DNA of 64,000 bases from Bacteroidales bacterium (GCA_011620605.1 WOYW01000010.1:1-64000), one strand, 5' to 3'. Positions 1 to 9,110 are shown, counted from the stretch's first letter. Made by a program: numbers and translations. Notes: a model not told the origin generated them from the letters alone.

Positions 1-474
<474 letters not shown>

Positions 475-529
475 TTGGAGCAAGTTTCGTTACGTGTTCT
501 GCTCTTTTCTTCCAATTTTTTTATTATTC

Positions 530-603
530 AGTCCCGTAGCTCAGTTGGTTAGAGCACTACACTGATAATGTAGGGGTCAGCGGTTCAACTCCGCTCGGGA
601 CTA
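530..603 (+). tRNA. tRNA-Ile (GAT)
   Basis: Cloverleaf AGTCCCG/CGGGACT acceptor, TAGCTCAGTTGGTTAGAGC D-arm, CTACACTGATAATGTAG anticodon arm with GAT, GGTTCAACTCC T-arm. Confidence 0.96.
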
Positions 604-617
604 CTGCATAGCGCTAC

Positions 618-691
618 GGGGATATAGCTCAGTTGGCTAGAGCACCTGCTTTGCAAGCAGGGGGTCGTCGGTTCGACTCCGTCTATCTCCA
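618..691 (+). tRNA. tRNA-Ala (TGC)
   Basis: GGGGATA/TATCTCC acceptor, TAGCTCAGTTGGCTAGAGC D-arm, CCTGCTTTGCAAGCAGG anticodon arm with TGC, GGTTCGACTCC T-arm. Confidence 0.97.
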
Positions 692-693
692 CA

Positions 694-730
694 AAAAGAA
701 ACACTTGTTTTCAGGTGTTTCTTTTTTTTT
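694..730 (+). terminator. Rho-independent terminator closing the 16S-tRNA-Ile-tRNA-Ala unit
   Basis: AAAGAAACACttgttttcagGTGTTTCTTTTTTTTT: 10-bp stem AAAGAAACAC/GTGTTTCTTT followed by a T run, starting 3 nt after tRNA-Ala. Confidence 0.85.
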
Positions 731-741
731 ACCTTTATGGT

Positions 742-2310
742 ATGAAAACCAAACAATTGCTGATACCATCTGGCGCAGCCATTGGTCTGTCGCTTGTACC
801 TATGCTGATATTATCCTGCAAACAGGATAAGCAAAACGACAACAAACCGGTAAACATTCTCTTTATTATGAGCGATGATCATTCCTATCAGACCATCAGC
901 GCTTACGGTCACGGGCTTAACAGTACTCCCAATATTGACAGGATCGCCCAGGAAGGAGTTCTCTTCACCAACAGTTTTGTGGCCAACTCCCTAAGCGGAC
1001 CCTCTCGTGCCTGTCTGCTGACCGGGAAACACAGTATTGCTAACGGATTCACAGATAACGGAACCATTTTTGACGGAGATCAGCTGACATTTCCAAAACT
1101 GTTGCAAAGGGCAGGTTACCAGACGGCTATAGTAGGTAAATGGCATCTTGGTTCGGAGCCGCAGGGTTTTGATTACTGGAACATTCTCATAGGACAGGGT
1201 CAGTATTATGCCCCAAGGTTTATTGACAACGGGGACACTACGGTTATTCAGGGCTATGCGACACAGATTACCGCGGATTTGACCATTAAGTGGCTGGAAG
1301 AGATCCGGGACAGGGAAAGACCTTTTATGTTGATGATGCACAACAAAGCTCCGCACAGGCCATGGCAGCCCGATATTCAGGATTTGGGAGCGTATGACAA
1401 TACGGATTTTCCCCTTCCCGCAAATTTTTATGATGATTACCGGGGACGTAAAGCGGCTGAATTACAGGAAATGAGCATTGCGGCAGATATGACCTTGGAC
1501 CGGGACCTGAAAATGGGTTTTGACTGGACAGCACGCATGTCCGAATCTGAACGTGAAGCCTGGAACACTTATTATGACAGTATCCGGGAAGAGTTTGACG
1601 CGTTACAACTATCGGGAAATGAACTTGCAGAATGGAAATACCAGCGCTATATGCGGGATTACCTGGGATGTATCAATTCCGTGGACCGTAACGTAGGACG
1701 TGTAATGGACTGGCTGGAAGCAAACGGTTTGCTTGAAAATACTATTGTCATATATACTTCTGACCAGGGGTTTTACATGGGTGAACACGGGTGGTTTGAT
1801 AAAAGATTTATGTATGAAGAATCTTTCCGGACGCCTCTATTGATAAGGATCCCAGAAGGATTACGGGGATCCTGTAGTCAATTGGTACAAAACATTGACC
1901 TGGCTCCCACATTCCTGGATATTGCCAATGTTCCTATACCTGATGATATGCACGGTATCTCCATGTTTCCACTTTTACAGGGCAAAAAATCCGGGAAACA
2001 CAGGGATGCCCTGTATTACCACTATCACGAATTCCCGGCCGAACACACGGTAAGGAAACATTACGGAATAAGGGATCAAAGATACAAACTCATACGGTTT
2101 TATGATGACGGTGCACCGACCGGTAACCGCAGGAGCATAAAAGATCATGAAAAAGCAAATATCCGCTTTAACGATTGGGAATTGTACGATCTGCAGGCAG
2201 ATCCCTCGGAAATGGATAATATATACGGCAAATCCGGGACCCGGAGAATAACACGGATCTTGAAACGTAAACTGGAAAAACTGCGTCAGCAGTACGGGGA
2301 ACTTCAATAA
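742..2310 (+). CDS. Sulfatase (Ser-type, alkaline-phosphatase superfamily), lipoprotein-like signal peptide
   Basis: NILFIMSDDHSYQ metal-binding start, sulfatase signature S-G-P-S-R-A-C-L-L-T-G-K, GKWHLG, TSDQGFYMGEHGWFDKR. N-terminus MKTKQLLIPSG...LILSC with lipobox. Start moved to the ATG at 742 from the ORF-track start at 715. Confidence 0.93.
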   Translation: MKTKQLLIPSGAAIGLSLVPMLILSCKQDKQNDNKPVNILFIMSDDHSYQTISAYGHGLNSTPNIDRIAQEGVLFTNSFVANSLSGPSRACLLTGKHSIANGFTDNGTIFDGDQLTFPKLLQRAGYQTAIVGKWHLGSEPQGFDYWNILIGQGQYYAPRFIDNGDTTVIQGYATQITADLTIKWLEEIRDRERPFMLMMHNKAPHRPWQPDIQDLGAYDNTDFPLPANFYDDYRGRKAAELQEMSIAADMTLDRDLKMGFDWTARMSESEREAWNTYYDSIREEFDALQLSGNELAEWKYQRYMRDYLGCINSVDRNVGRVMDWLEANGLLENTIVIYTSDQGFYMGEHGWFDKRFMYEESFRTPLLIRIPEGLRGSCSQLVQNIDLAPTFLDIANVPIPDDMHGISMFPLLQGKKSGKHRDALYYHYHEFPAEHTVRKHYGIRDQRYKLIRFYDDGAPTGNRRSIKDHEKANIRFNDWELYDLQADPSEMDNIYGKSGTRRITRILKRKLEKLRQQYGELQ

Positions 2311-2320
2311 ACCTGGTACA

Positions 2321-3532
2321 GTGATCAATAATACCCTGGAATCCATTCCTTTCAAATATGCACAGGAAGCATTTGGTCAAAGAGTGGTCGGAGTGATGAT
2401 CAAGCCTGTAGGGGCATTGTGTAACCTGGATTGCACGTATTGCTATTACCTGGACAAGAAAGATCTATACAATGGTAAAATTACCCGAATGGATATTCCA
2501 TTGCTGGAAAATTTTACCGAACAGTATATTGCTGCCAATCTTAAGGCGGATGAAATTTCCTTTTGCTGGCATGGCGGAGAACCGCTGCTGGCAGGATTGG
2601 ATTTTTTCAAACAGGCTGTTTCTCTTCAGAAAAAGCACAATCACGGCAAACAGATAAGCAATTCCCTGCAGACCAACGGCACGTTGATCAATCAAAAGTG
2701 GGTGGATTTTTTCAGGGAGAATAATTTTCTGGTTGGAGTTTCCATTGACGGTCCGTCGGCAATGCACGATGCCTTCAGGCGGGACAAACGCGGTCAGGGC
2801 ACGTTCTTACGTGTGTTGAAAGGCATTGAAATGATGTACAAAGGAGGAGTGCAATACAATACCCTTACTACCGTCAACAATGTGAACCAGGATCACGGCA
2901 GGGAAATTTATCATTTTTTGAAATCAATCGGCAGTTATCACATGCAATTTCTGCCCGTACTAGAATATGTAAAAAGCGTCATTGTACCCCCGGGCACCAC
3001 CGGATCATCCCGGGCTCCCTGGTCTGTATCGGCTGAAAAATACGGGCAATTCTTGTGCGATATATTTGATGTGTGGGTCACCGGTGATGTAGGGGTTCGG
3101 TTCCTGCCTTTTTTTGAAGCCGTTCTTGCCAATTACCTGGGAATATCTCCCGGAATATGTGCCTGGTGTGAAACATGCGGCAACAATGTAGTCCTGGAAT
3201 GGAAGGGGGATGTCTTCCTTTGTGATCATTTTGTATATCCGGAGTATAAGATCGGGAATATATCCGAAATGTCTTTTTCCCAAATGGCCGCTTCTGAAAA
3301 GCTGTTCCGGTTCGGGTTGGATAAAAGAAACCGGTTACCCCGTCAGTGTTTTCATTGTCCTTATTACAGGCTTTGCTACGGAGAATGTCCAAAACACCGA
3401 TTCCTAACCACCTCTGACGGCCAACCGGGTCTGAACGCTTTGTGTGAAGGGTATAAGACATTTTTTACCCATACGGAACCTTGGTTTAAAAAGATGGCCG
3501 AAAGTATGGAAAAGAATGGTTTACAACAGTAA
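2321..3532 (+). CDS. Anaerobic sulfatase-maturating enzyme (radical SAM/SPASM)
   Basis: CNLDCTYCYYLDK radical SAM motif, SFCWHGGEPLLAG, SPASM Cys clusters CAWCETCGNN and CFHCPYYRLCYGECPKHR. Lies 10 nt downstream of the sulfatase; GTG start. Confidence 0.94.
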   Translation: MINNTLESIPFKYAQEAFGQRVVGVMIKPVGALCNLDCTYCYYLDKKDLYNGKITRMDIPLLENFTEQYIAANLKADEISFCWHGGEPLLAGLDFFKQAVSLQKKHNHGKQISNSLQTNGTLINQKWVDFFRENNFLVGVSIDGPSAMHDAFRRDKRGQGTFLRVLKGIEMMYKGGVQYNTLTTVNNVNQDHGREIYHFLKSIGSYHMQFLPVLEYVKSVIVPPGTTGSSRAPWSVSAEKYGQFLCDIFDVWVTGDVGVRFLPFFEAVLANYLGISPGICAWCETCGNNVVLEWKGDVFLCDHFVYPEYKIGNISEMSFSQMAASEKLFRFGLDKRNRLPRQCFHCPYYRLCYGECPKHRFLTTSDGQPGLNALCEGYKTFFTHTEPWFKKMAESMEKNGLQQ

Positions 3533-4159
3533 CCGTTCTTCGGGAGAATAAAGAATTTTTTCCAAAAACGGCTGAAGAGCATCCCGGAAAATGTAAACCA
3601 TAAGAATGACCATCAGGATAATAACGAATATGGTCAGTAGAACCCATGGCCATTTCCTGTTTTTTTTCGGTGGGGTGGGCTTAACGACGGGTTCTTGAAC
3701 CGGGACATCAACGGTTTGAGCAGGCGGGTCCGAAAGTTCGCATATCACCCTGGACGGCATTGGCAGCGGACTTAATGAAAGAGGTACCAGTCCGAATCCG
3801 TTTGGATTTATCTGAACATTTTTGTCCATCACAAAAAAAACATCACCCTCCTTTGTCCTTCTGAGTTTTCCGAATCCTTCCAGGGTTACAGATCTTTCTT
3901 TGGACAATTTTTTGGAGATCTCTGACAACAATCCTTTCAGTTCGTCTTTGGAGTTGATTGCTTTTTCCAGCAGCCCGTCGTTCCATATCTCACTTTCTTT
4001 AAAAGATATACGTCTGCCGGGAGGCATCAGAACGTGCGAATCGTGTGTTAGTGTAGCCGGGGTTTCTTCAGCCATAAAGCTGCCCATATCGCCCAGCGAT
4101 ACCCTGTTATGTGTACTTAACAATTCTATGCAATGTAAGGCGAGAAGGGATGTATCCAT
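3521..4159 (-). CDS. CCDC81-like prokaryotic HU-domain protein with C-terminal TM segment
   Basis: N-terminus HCIELLSTHNRVSLGDMGSFMAEETPA and VTLEGFGKLRRTKEGDVFF resemble HU repeats of Bacteroidetes SPOR proteins; TM WPWVLLTIFVIILMVILMVYIF. No SPOR domain visible. Confidence 0.7.
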   Translation of the reverse strand: MDTSLLALHCIELLSTHNRVSLGDMGSFMAEETPATLTHDSHVLMPPGRRISFKESEIWNDGLLEKAINSKDELKGLLSEISKKLSKERSVTLEGFGKLRRTKEGDVFFVMDKNVQINPNGFGLVPLSLSPLPMPSRVICELSDPPAQTVDVPVQEPVVKPTPPKKNRKWPWVLLTIFVIILMVILMVYIFRDALQPFLEKILYSPEERLLL

Positions 4160-4167
4160 ATAATCAG

Positions 4168-4175
4168 CAAATTTA
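4168..4175 (-). promoter_or_regulatory. Bacteroidetes -7 element (TAAATTTG) upstream of the HU-domain gene
   Basis: TAnnTTTG match on the minus strand, 8 nt before the ATG at 4159. Confidence 0.5.
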
Positions 4176-4218
4176 TACTTTTTTTATAAAAGATTTTGCT
4201 GGTTCAGGAAAATCCGTT

Positions 4219-4226
4219 TATATTTG
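4219..4226 (+). promoter_or_regulatory. Bacteroidetes -7 element (TATATTTG) of tRNA-Asn
   Basis: TATATTTG lies 21 nt upstream of the tRNA 5' end. Confidence 0.65.
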
Positions 4227-4247
4227 CACTCCCGTTTGGAAAAAAAT

Positions 4248-4321
4248 TCCTCATTAGCTCAGTTGGTTAGAGCACCTGACTGTTAATCAGGGGGTCCAAG
4301 GTTCAAGTCCTTGATGAGGAG
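4248..4321 (+). tRNA. tRNA-Asn (GTT)
   Basis: TCCTCAT/ATGAGGA acceptor, TAGCTCAGTTGGTTAGAGC, CCTGACTGTTAATCAGG with anticodon GTT, GGTTCAAGTCC. Confidence 0.97.
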
Positions 4322-4325
4322 CTAT

Positions 4326-4357
4326 AAAGCGGACAGTATTGATTGCTGTCCGCTTTT
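4326..4357 (+). terminator. Rho-independent terminator after tRNA-Asn
   Basis: Perfect 11-bp stem AAAGCGGACAG...CTGTCCGCTTT plus T run. Confidence 0.9.
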
Positions 4358-4402
4358 CGTTTGTGACTCTTAACGATTTGGATGCTCCATTGTTAAGCAG
4401 AA

Positions 4403-4441
4403 AAAGTTCACACATTTGTGGTCCACAAACTTGTGAACTTT
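4403..4441 (+). promoter_or_regulatory. 39-bp interrupted palindrome, candidate operator
   Basis: AAAGTTCACA-CA-TTTGTGG-T-CCACAAA-CT-TGTGAACTTT; 17 of 19 arm positions pair. It contains a TTG (4431-4433) spaced 19 nt from the -7 element TATCTTTG. Confidence 0.8.
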
Positions 4442-4452
4442 AAGAGAATGAT

Positions 4453-4460
4453 TATCTTTG
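4453..4460 (+). promoter_or_regulatory. Bacteroidetes -7 element (TATCTTTG) of the ATPase gene
   Basis: TTG-N19-TATCTTTG arrangement; 21 nt before the ATG at 4482. Confidence 0.75.
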
Positions 4461-4481
4461 CACATAGTAAATCAGAGTGAT

Positions 4482-5615
4482 ATGGATAAACCTTTCGTAT
4501 ACGGAGCGACAGTTTCTGGTGATAATTTCACCGACAGAGTCAAAGAGACAAAACATATCTCAATGAACTTCAATGCAGGAATGAACACCATCTTGATAGC
4601 TCAAAGAAGACAGGGAAAGACTTCACTTATCAATAAGGTCAAGGACTACGTTAATTCTTCTGAAATCTATGTTATATCTTTGGATATATACGATTGCAGA
4701 AGTGAATATGACTTTTATGAAAGATTCGCTTCATCAATCATTAAAGCAACGGCAGGAAAGATTGAGCAAGTTTCCAGAGTAGTAGCAGATTTTCTTGGCC
4801 GGGTAACGCCAAAGATCAGCATCAGTCCTGATTTGTCCAGTGACTTTTCGCTATCATTGGGCATTTCACCCAAAAGTATAAATCCGGAAGATGTATTGAA
4901 TCTCCCCGAACGGATTGCTGATAAAAAAGGAATTCACATAGTAATATGCATAGACGAATTTCAACAAATAGGTGAATTTCCAGACTCTTTGACAGTACAG
5001 AAAAAAATGCGTTCTGCCTGGCAATTGCATAAGAATGTGTCATATTGTCTGTATGGCAGTAAAAAGCATTTAATGGAGAAGTTGTTCCAGAATAAAAGTA
5101 TGCCGTTTTTCCAATTTGGAGATATGATTTTCTTAGAAAGAATTTCAACTGTTGACTGGGTGAACTATATATGTTCCAGATTTAAAGCGTTCGATAAATC
5201 TATATCAAAAGAATATGCCCGTTATATATGTGAAAAAGTTGAGAATTATTCATCATACGTACAACAATATGCCTGGAATGTAATGGTGGAAGCAGGAGAT
5301 GTCGTTTCTGAAGAAGATTTAATTGAAGGATATAATGCATTAATAAAGCAAACATCAGCTCTGTTTCTGGCGCAGATCTCGAATCTGTCATCTTACCAAA
5401 TGAATTTTTTAAGAGCAATTTCTGCCGGAATACATTCTGGTTTCAGTTCACAGGGAATACTTGAAGACTACAGGCTTGGCACGAAATCCAATATTGCAAG
5501 ATTACAGATATCTTTGGTTGATAAAGAGCTGGTGGAGAAAATTGGCAAAGAATGCTTTTTTGCCGACCCGGTTTTGAAAGTCTGGTTCCAAAAAGAGTAT
5601 TGCAGATATTGTTAA
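4482..5615 (+). CDS. AAA/STAND-like ATP-binding protein (archaeal-type ATPase family) with likely C-terminal winged helix
   Basis: Walker A AQRRQGKTSL, Walker B IHIVICIDEFQQIG, C-terminal MNFLRAISAGIHSGFSSQGILEDYRLGTKSNIARLQISLVDKELVEKI looks like a wHTH. ATG at 4482 preferred because the promoter overlaps the ORF-track start at 4458. Confidence 0.85.
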   Translation: MDKPFVYGATVSGDNFTDRVKETKHISMNFNAGMNTILIAQRRQGKTSLINKVKDYVNSSEIYVISLDIYDCRSEYDFYERFASSIIKATAGKIEQVSRVVADFLGRVTPKISISPDLSSDFSLSLGISPKSINPEDVLNLPERIADKKGIHIVICIDEFQQIGEFPDSLTVQKKMRSAWQLHKNVSYCLYGSKKHLMEKLFQNKSMPFFQFGDMIFLERISTVDWVNYICSRFKAFDKSISKEYARYICEKVENYSSYVQQYAWNVMVEAGDVVSEEDLIEGYNALIKQTSALFLAQISNLSSYQMNFLRAISAGIHSGFSSQGILEDYRLGTKSNIARLQISLVDKELVEKIGKECFFADPVLKVWFQKEYCRYC

Positions 5616-5662
5616 AAGGTGTAAAATTATTGTCGAAAAAATAAAATAGTCTAAATATCGTT

Positions 5663-5983
5663 ATGATCGAGACTTGGAACCTTACCAAAAAATTTGGGAC
5701 GCTTACCGCCGTGGACAATCTGAATTTGTCCATTGCACGCGGTGAGTTGTTTACTTTGCTGGGACTGAACGGGGCCGGTAAGACCACGACCATTAAAATA
5801 CTTTCGTGTCTGATAAGGCCTTCCGGCGGGTTTGTAGGTATACCCCTGTCTGTGAAACTGGTCTACACATTCCTTTCATTTATTCCCTTCGTCCTTTTCT
5901 CCGGGTTTTTCGGAATATTTCCGGGAATAATATGCCGGGAAATGCAGGTAATGGCCGGGAGAAACATTAAAAAAAGACAGTGA
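5663..5983 (+). pseudogene. Truncated/chimeric ABC transporter ATPase remnant
   Basis: First ~57 aa are a canonical ABC ATPase N-terminus ([50 protein letters not shown]). It then switches to a hydrophobic segment [28 protein letters not shown]. No Q-loop, signature LSGGQ or Walker B. Confidence 0.75.
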
Positions 5984-6006
5984 TCTTTTTTCGCAGAAAA
6001 ATGAGA

Positions 6007-6564
6007 TCAGACAACAAATAAATGTTCCAATAAGATCTTCAGCCCAATAAGTATCAGAATAATACCTCCCGTAAGTTCTGCTTTTGAACTTAACCGGGAA
6101 CCGAACAGATGTCCCAGTTTAACACCCAGAAATGACATCACAAAAGTTACTGCGCCTATCAAAACTACTGCCGTTATGATATTGGTTTCCAAAAATCCCA
6201 GGGTGATCCCTGCCGCCAGGGCATCTATGCTTGTAGCCAAAGCCAGTATGAACATGGATCTTAACCCGAAAGAACAATCCTGTTGTTCTTTCTCTTTAAA
6301 GGATTCTACAACCATTCTGCCTCCTATGAACCCCAACAGAAGGAAGGCGATCCAGTGATCATAAGAAGCTATCAGGTGGTGAAACCGGACACCTGCCCAG
6401 TACCCTATCAAAGGCATAAGTGCCTGGAATACACCAAAGAAGAGACCTGCTTTCAGTGCATTTCCCCAATTCATACGGGATTGTGTCATTCCTTTACATA
6501 CAGATACTGCGAAAGCATCCATGGCCAGCCCTATGGCCATAAAGATCAGGCTCAGTGTTTCCAT
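6007..6564 (-). CDS. mntP: Manganese efflux pump MntP
   Basis: Two-repeat membrane protein with AIGLAMDAFAVSVCKG and ALATSIDALAAGITLGF motifs. Confidence 0.93.
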   Translation of the reverse strand: METLSLIFMAIGLAMDAFAVSVCKGMTQSRMNWGNALKAGLFFGVFQALMPLIGYWAGVRFHHLIASYDHWIAFLLLGFIGGRMVVESFKEKEQQDCSFGLRSMFILALATSIDALAAGITLGFLETNIITAVVLIGAVTFVMSFLGVKLGHLFGSRLSSKAELTGGIILILIGLKILLEHLFVV

Positions 6565-7865
6565 TCTTGTGCTTTGATATGTTTTGCCCTGAAAATATCC
6601 TGCGGATAAAAAGAGATTATCCCTTTTACGAATTCAGGAAGGTTGTAAGATTGCATCAAATTCAGATCAGACCGGGGATCTTTCTGTGGAAGAGCAAACG
6701 GTTTGTTAAAAGTGCCCCTTTCGTTCATGTGTGCCAGGTTAAGGCGGGTGTATCGTCCATCATCCCTGCGTGAACTGAATACGACCCATTTGGAAGCAGA
6801 ACTCCAGCTGTGGTAGCTTTCCGTATCCGGACTGTTCAGGGCCGCCGTCGGTTCCGTCTTGCCAGTAGAAAGATCCATCAGCCACAGATCGGCATCATCA
6901 TGCCAAATGGTAAAATTCCCGTATGCAGACCCGGTAAACATCAGGGAACGGCCGTCGGGAGAAGGCCCTGGGAATGAAACCGACAGCCCTGCCGGATCGC
7001 TTAAAGGATACAATCTCTCCGCGGGAGGTGCCACTGTGTTGGTTCCCGGGTTGAGAGGAATACTGTACAGGGAGTAGCGGATATTGTCCAGGACAGAAAC
7101 GTGAGCAATATTGCGAAACGGTGCTGCCGTATAATATAGCGTTTGCCCGTCTGCAGAGAAAGCAGGGAATGTCTCCAGGACCGTGGAGTCACATAAGACG
7201 GGATGTATGTGCACTGCCTGCTTTTTGAGTTCGTAAATCACAATGTCCGACCAGGTGTCAAATACATCTATGACTTTTTCGGGGACGTTTTGAAACGATT
7301 GCAGAATGTTATTTACCGAGTAGGCTATGTGGCTCCCTGAAGGATGCCAGTGGGGATAGACACATGCCGAGACGGTTCCCGGAATTATTGTATCAATATG
7401 CGTAAGTTCTCCCTCCGAGCGAACCAGGGTGCCCCTGCCCGGGCCGCGCAAATGGAACTGAAACCTCTGCTGATCTGCCGCGGCAAAAGAATGGCAATTG
7501 ACGCAGGAATTGGTGATGAGCGTATTTTCGATAACCGCGGTTTCCCTGAAAGAAACCAGGCGGGATTGTTTACCGACAATGAGGGCTTTGACCGGGGATC
7601 CGTCTTTGGCCATAAAATTGAGCGGTGCAATGGTATGGGCGTATTGAGGGCCCAGGAACCCGGGCGAATTGTTGCCGCGCCTGATCTCCGAAAGCAAAAG
7701 GTTCAATTCTGTTTTTACGGAAGCATCTATGGTGACATCTTTGTAACGGGGTAAATTGTTGGGTTGCATTGTTTGCATCCAGGCAATCAGTTCCTGGTAA
7801 TGACGCGGCACAGGAGCTACTGCGGGAAAGAGGTTGTGTAGGGCTTCCGAATTTTTATGAAGCAT
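6552..7865 (-). CDS. TolB-like/PD40 beta-propeller protein with CxxCH-type haem-binding motif
   Basis: SCVNCHSF motif; repeated WHPSGSHIAYS, FSADGQTLYYTA, PSPDGRSLMFTGS, SSASKWVVFSSRRDDGRYTRL typical of PD40 repeats. Confidence 0.7.
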   Translation of the reverse strand: MLHKNSEALHNLFPAVAPVPRHYQELIAWMQTMQPNNLPRYKDVTIDASVKTELNLLLSEIRRGNNSPGFLGPQYAHTIAPLNFMAKDGSPVKALIVGKQSRLVSFRETAVIENTLITNSCVNCHSFAAADQQRFQFHLRGPGRGTLVRSEGELTHIDTIIPGTVSACVYPHWHPSGSHIAYSVNNILQSFQNVPEKVIDVFDTWSDIVIYELKKQAVHIHPVLCDSTVLETFPAFSADGQTLYYTAAPFRNIAHVSVLDNIRYSLYSIPLNPGTNTVAPPAERLYPLSDPAGLSVSFPGPSPDGRSLMFTGSAYGNFTIWHDDADLWLMDLSTGKTEPTAALNSPDTESYHSWSSASKWVVFSSRRDDGRYTRLNLAHMNERGTFNKPFALPQKDPRSDLNLMQSYNLPEFVKGIISFYPQDIFRAKHIKAQEWKH

Positions 7866-9094
7866 CAGGTATATAAAAAAAAATAATTCACCGCCATTTT
7901 ATTGTCGGGATGTTCGGTGATCATCCGGGCAAGCATATTGTCCAGGTTAGTGAAGTCAGAGGAAAAGTTACCGGTCGGCTGGTATTTACGCAAGGACCCG
8001 TAAAAAGGATGTGCACTGACCAGCTGCAGGTTGTGGGTTAAGGGCATGATCATTCGGGCGGGTTTTTTGTAGAACAACGTCTTATCCAACAGTCTTAAGT
8101 ATTTTTGAGCCACTGCCGTACGCCCTGCGATCAGATTCGTTTCCGCCATCTGTGCCAGCAGCAGGGCGTTTAACTGGCGGTCCGGGGCGGATTCCATGTA
8201 TTCATGAGACAAGCGCTGTGCTTCATTGATAAATCCCAGGTTAAACAGGGTCTCGGCAGAAAACAGTAAGCCCTCCCCGGTGTTGAAAATGGAAAGTGTC
8301 TGGGGACTCTGGGGAAAGGCAAACATACAATCTCCGGCCTGACCGGTTGCAGCCAGTGCCAGGTTCAACCCGTTGATGGTTAAAACATCCGCGGGCATCT
8401 TTTTGCGGGCCCGGGATATCACCTCATTCCAATGCCCTTTGTGAATGGAAAAATAACACCGCAATATATCTTCCCGGCCGGTATCGTGGATTCGCCAAAG
8501 AGAAAAGTATCCTGCCAGAAAAATAAAAAAGGATATCAGTACTGCAGATCGCGTTTTCCTGGCAGGGGGAAGGAATTTCAGGCATAGAATTACCAGAGCA
8601 AAAACAGCAGTTCCGCCCATGGTGTACCACAATAAAGGCAATGATATAAACCCCCATAACGCCCTAAACCCGGTATTGCGTATGTGCTTGTAAGCCAGTA
8701 CTGCCAGCAAAGCGGCAAGTAATGATACTAAACCGGTTATGGTATACTTAGTCAGGTCGGTTAACAGGCAGAGGTAGAAAAATGAAGGAATATATGATAG
8801 TCCGGAATGCTCCCGCGGTTTTTCAGATGCCACTTTTTGGACAAGGAACTGCAACGCCAGCAGCATGAAGGCTATGATCAGGGCACCCAGCCCGGGAAAA
8901 TGAAAAAACTGAACTATAAAACGGCTTAGGTAATTGGCCGTACCGCCGGGTTGCATGCACGTATCGGCCGCATAATCCCAGGTGAAGAGAAATAATTGCG
9001 TTCCCTCTGTAAACAAGAGGTGAAACTTCCCGAAAAAAGTAAAATAAATCCAAACAGACAGGAGGAAAAAGAGCTGTTGTATACGGGAACTCAT
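7865..9094 (-). CDS. Multi-pass membrane protein (DUF6057-like) with C-terminal helical repeats
   Basis: Long ORF with multiple TM segments, start/stop overlap with the downstream TolB-like ORF; family name from recall. Confidence 0.6.
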   Translation of the reverse strand: MSSRIQQLFFLLSVWIYFTFFGKFHLLFTEGTQLFLFTWDYAADTCMQPGGTANYLSRFIVQFFHFPGLGALIIAFMLLALQFLVQKVASEKPREHSGLSYIPSFFYLCLLTDLTKYTITGLVSLLAALLAVLAYKHIRNTGFRALWGFISLPLLWYTMGGTAVFALVILCLKFLPPARKTRSAVLISFFIFLAGYFSLWRIHDTGREDILRCYFSIHKGHWNEVISRARKKMPADVLTINGLNLALAATGQAGDCMFAFPQSPQTLSIFNTGEGLLFSAETLFNLGFINEAQRLSHEYMESAPDRQLNALLLAQMAETNLIAGRTAVAQKYLRLLDKTLFYKKPARMIMPLTHNLQLVSAHPFYGSLRKYQPTGNFSSDFTNLDNMLARMITEHPDNKMAVNYFFLYT

Positions 9095-9102
9095 AAAATT
9101 CC

Positions 9103-9110
9103 TAACTTTG
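9103..9110 (+). promoter_or_regulatory. -7 element (TAACTTTG) upstream of asparaginase
   Basis: TAnnTTTG match 38 nt upstream of the ATG at 9149. Confidence 0.55.

Noticed and set aside
633-830. 65-aa ORF across tRNA-Ala and terminator
   Set aside because: Overlaps a clear tRNA and hairpin; the sulfatase frame is the supported one.
4326-4357. Perfect hairpin after tRNA-Asn as a novel ncRNA or mobile-element end
   Set aside because: Stem plus T run immediately 3' of the tRNA is an ordinary intrinsic terminator.
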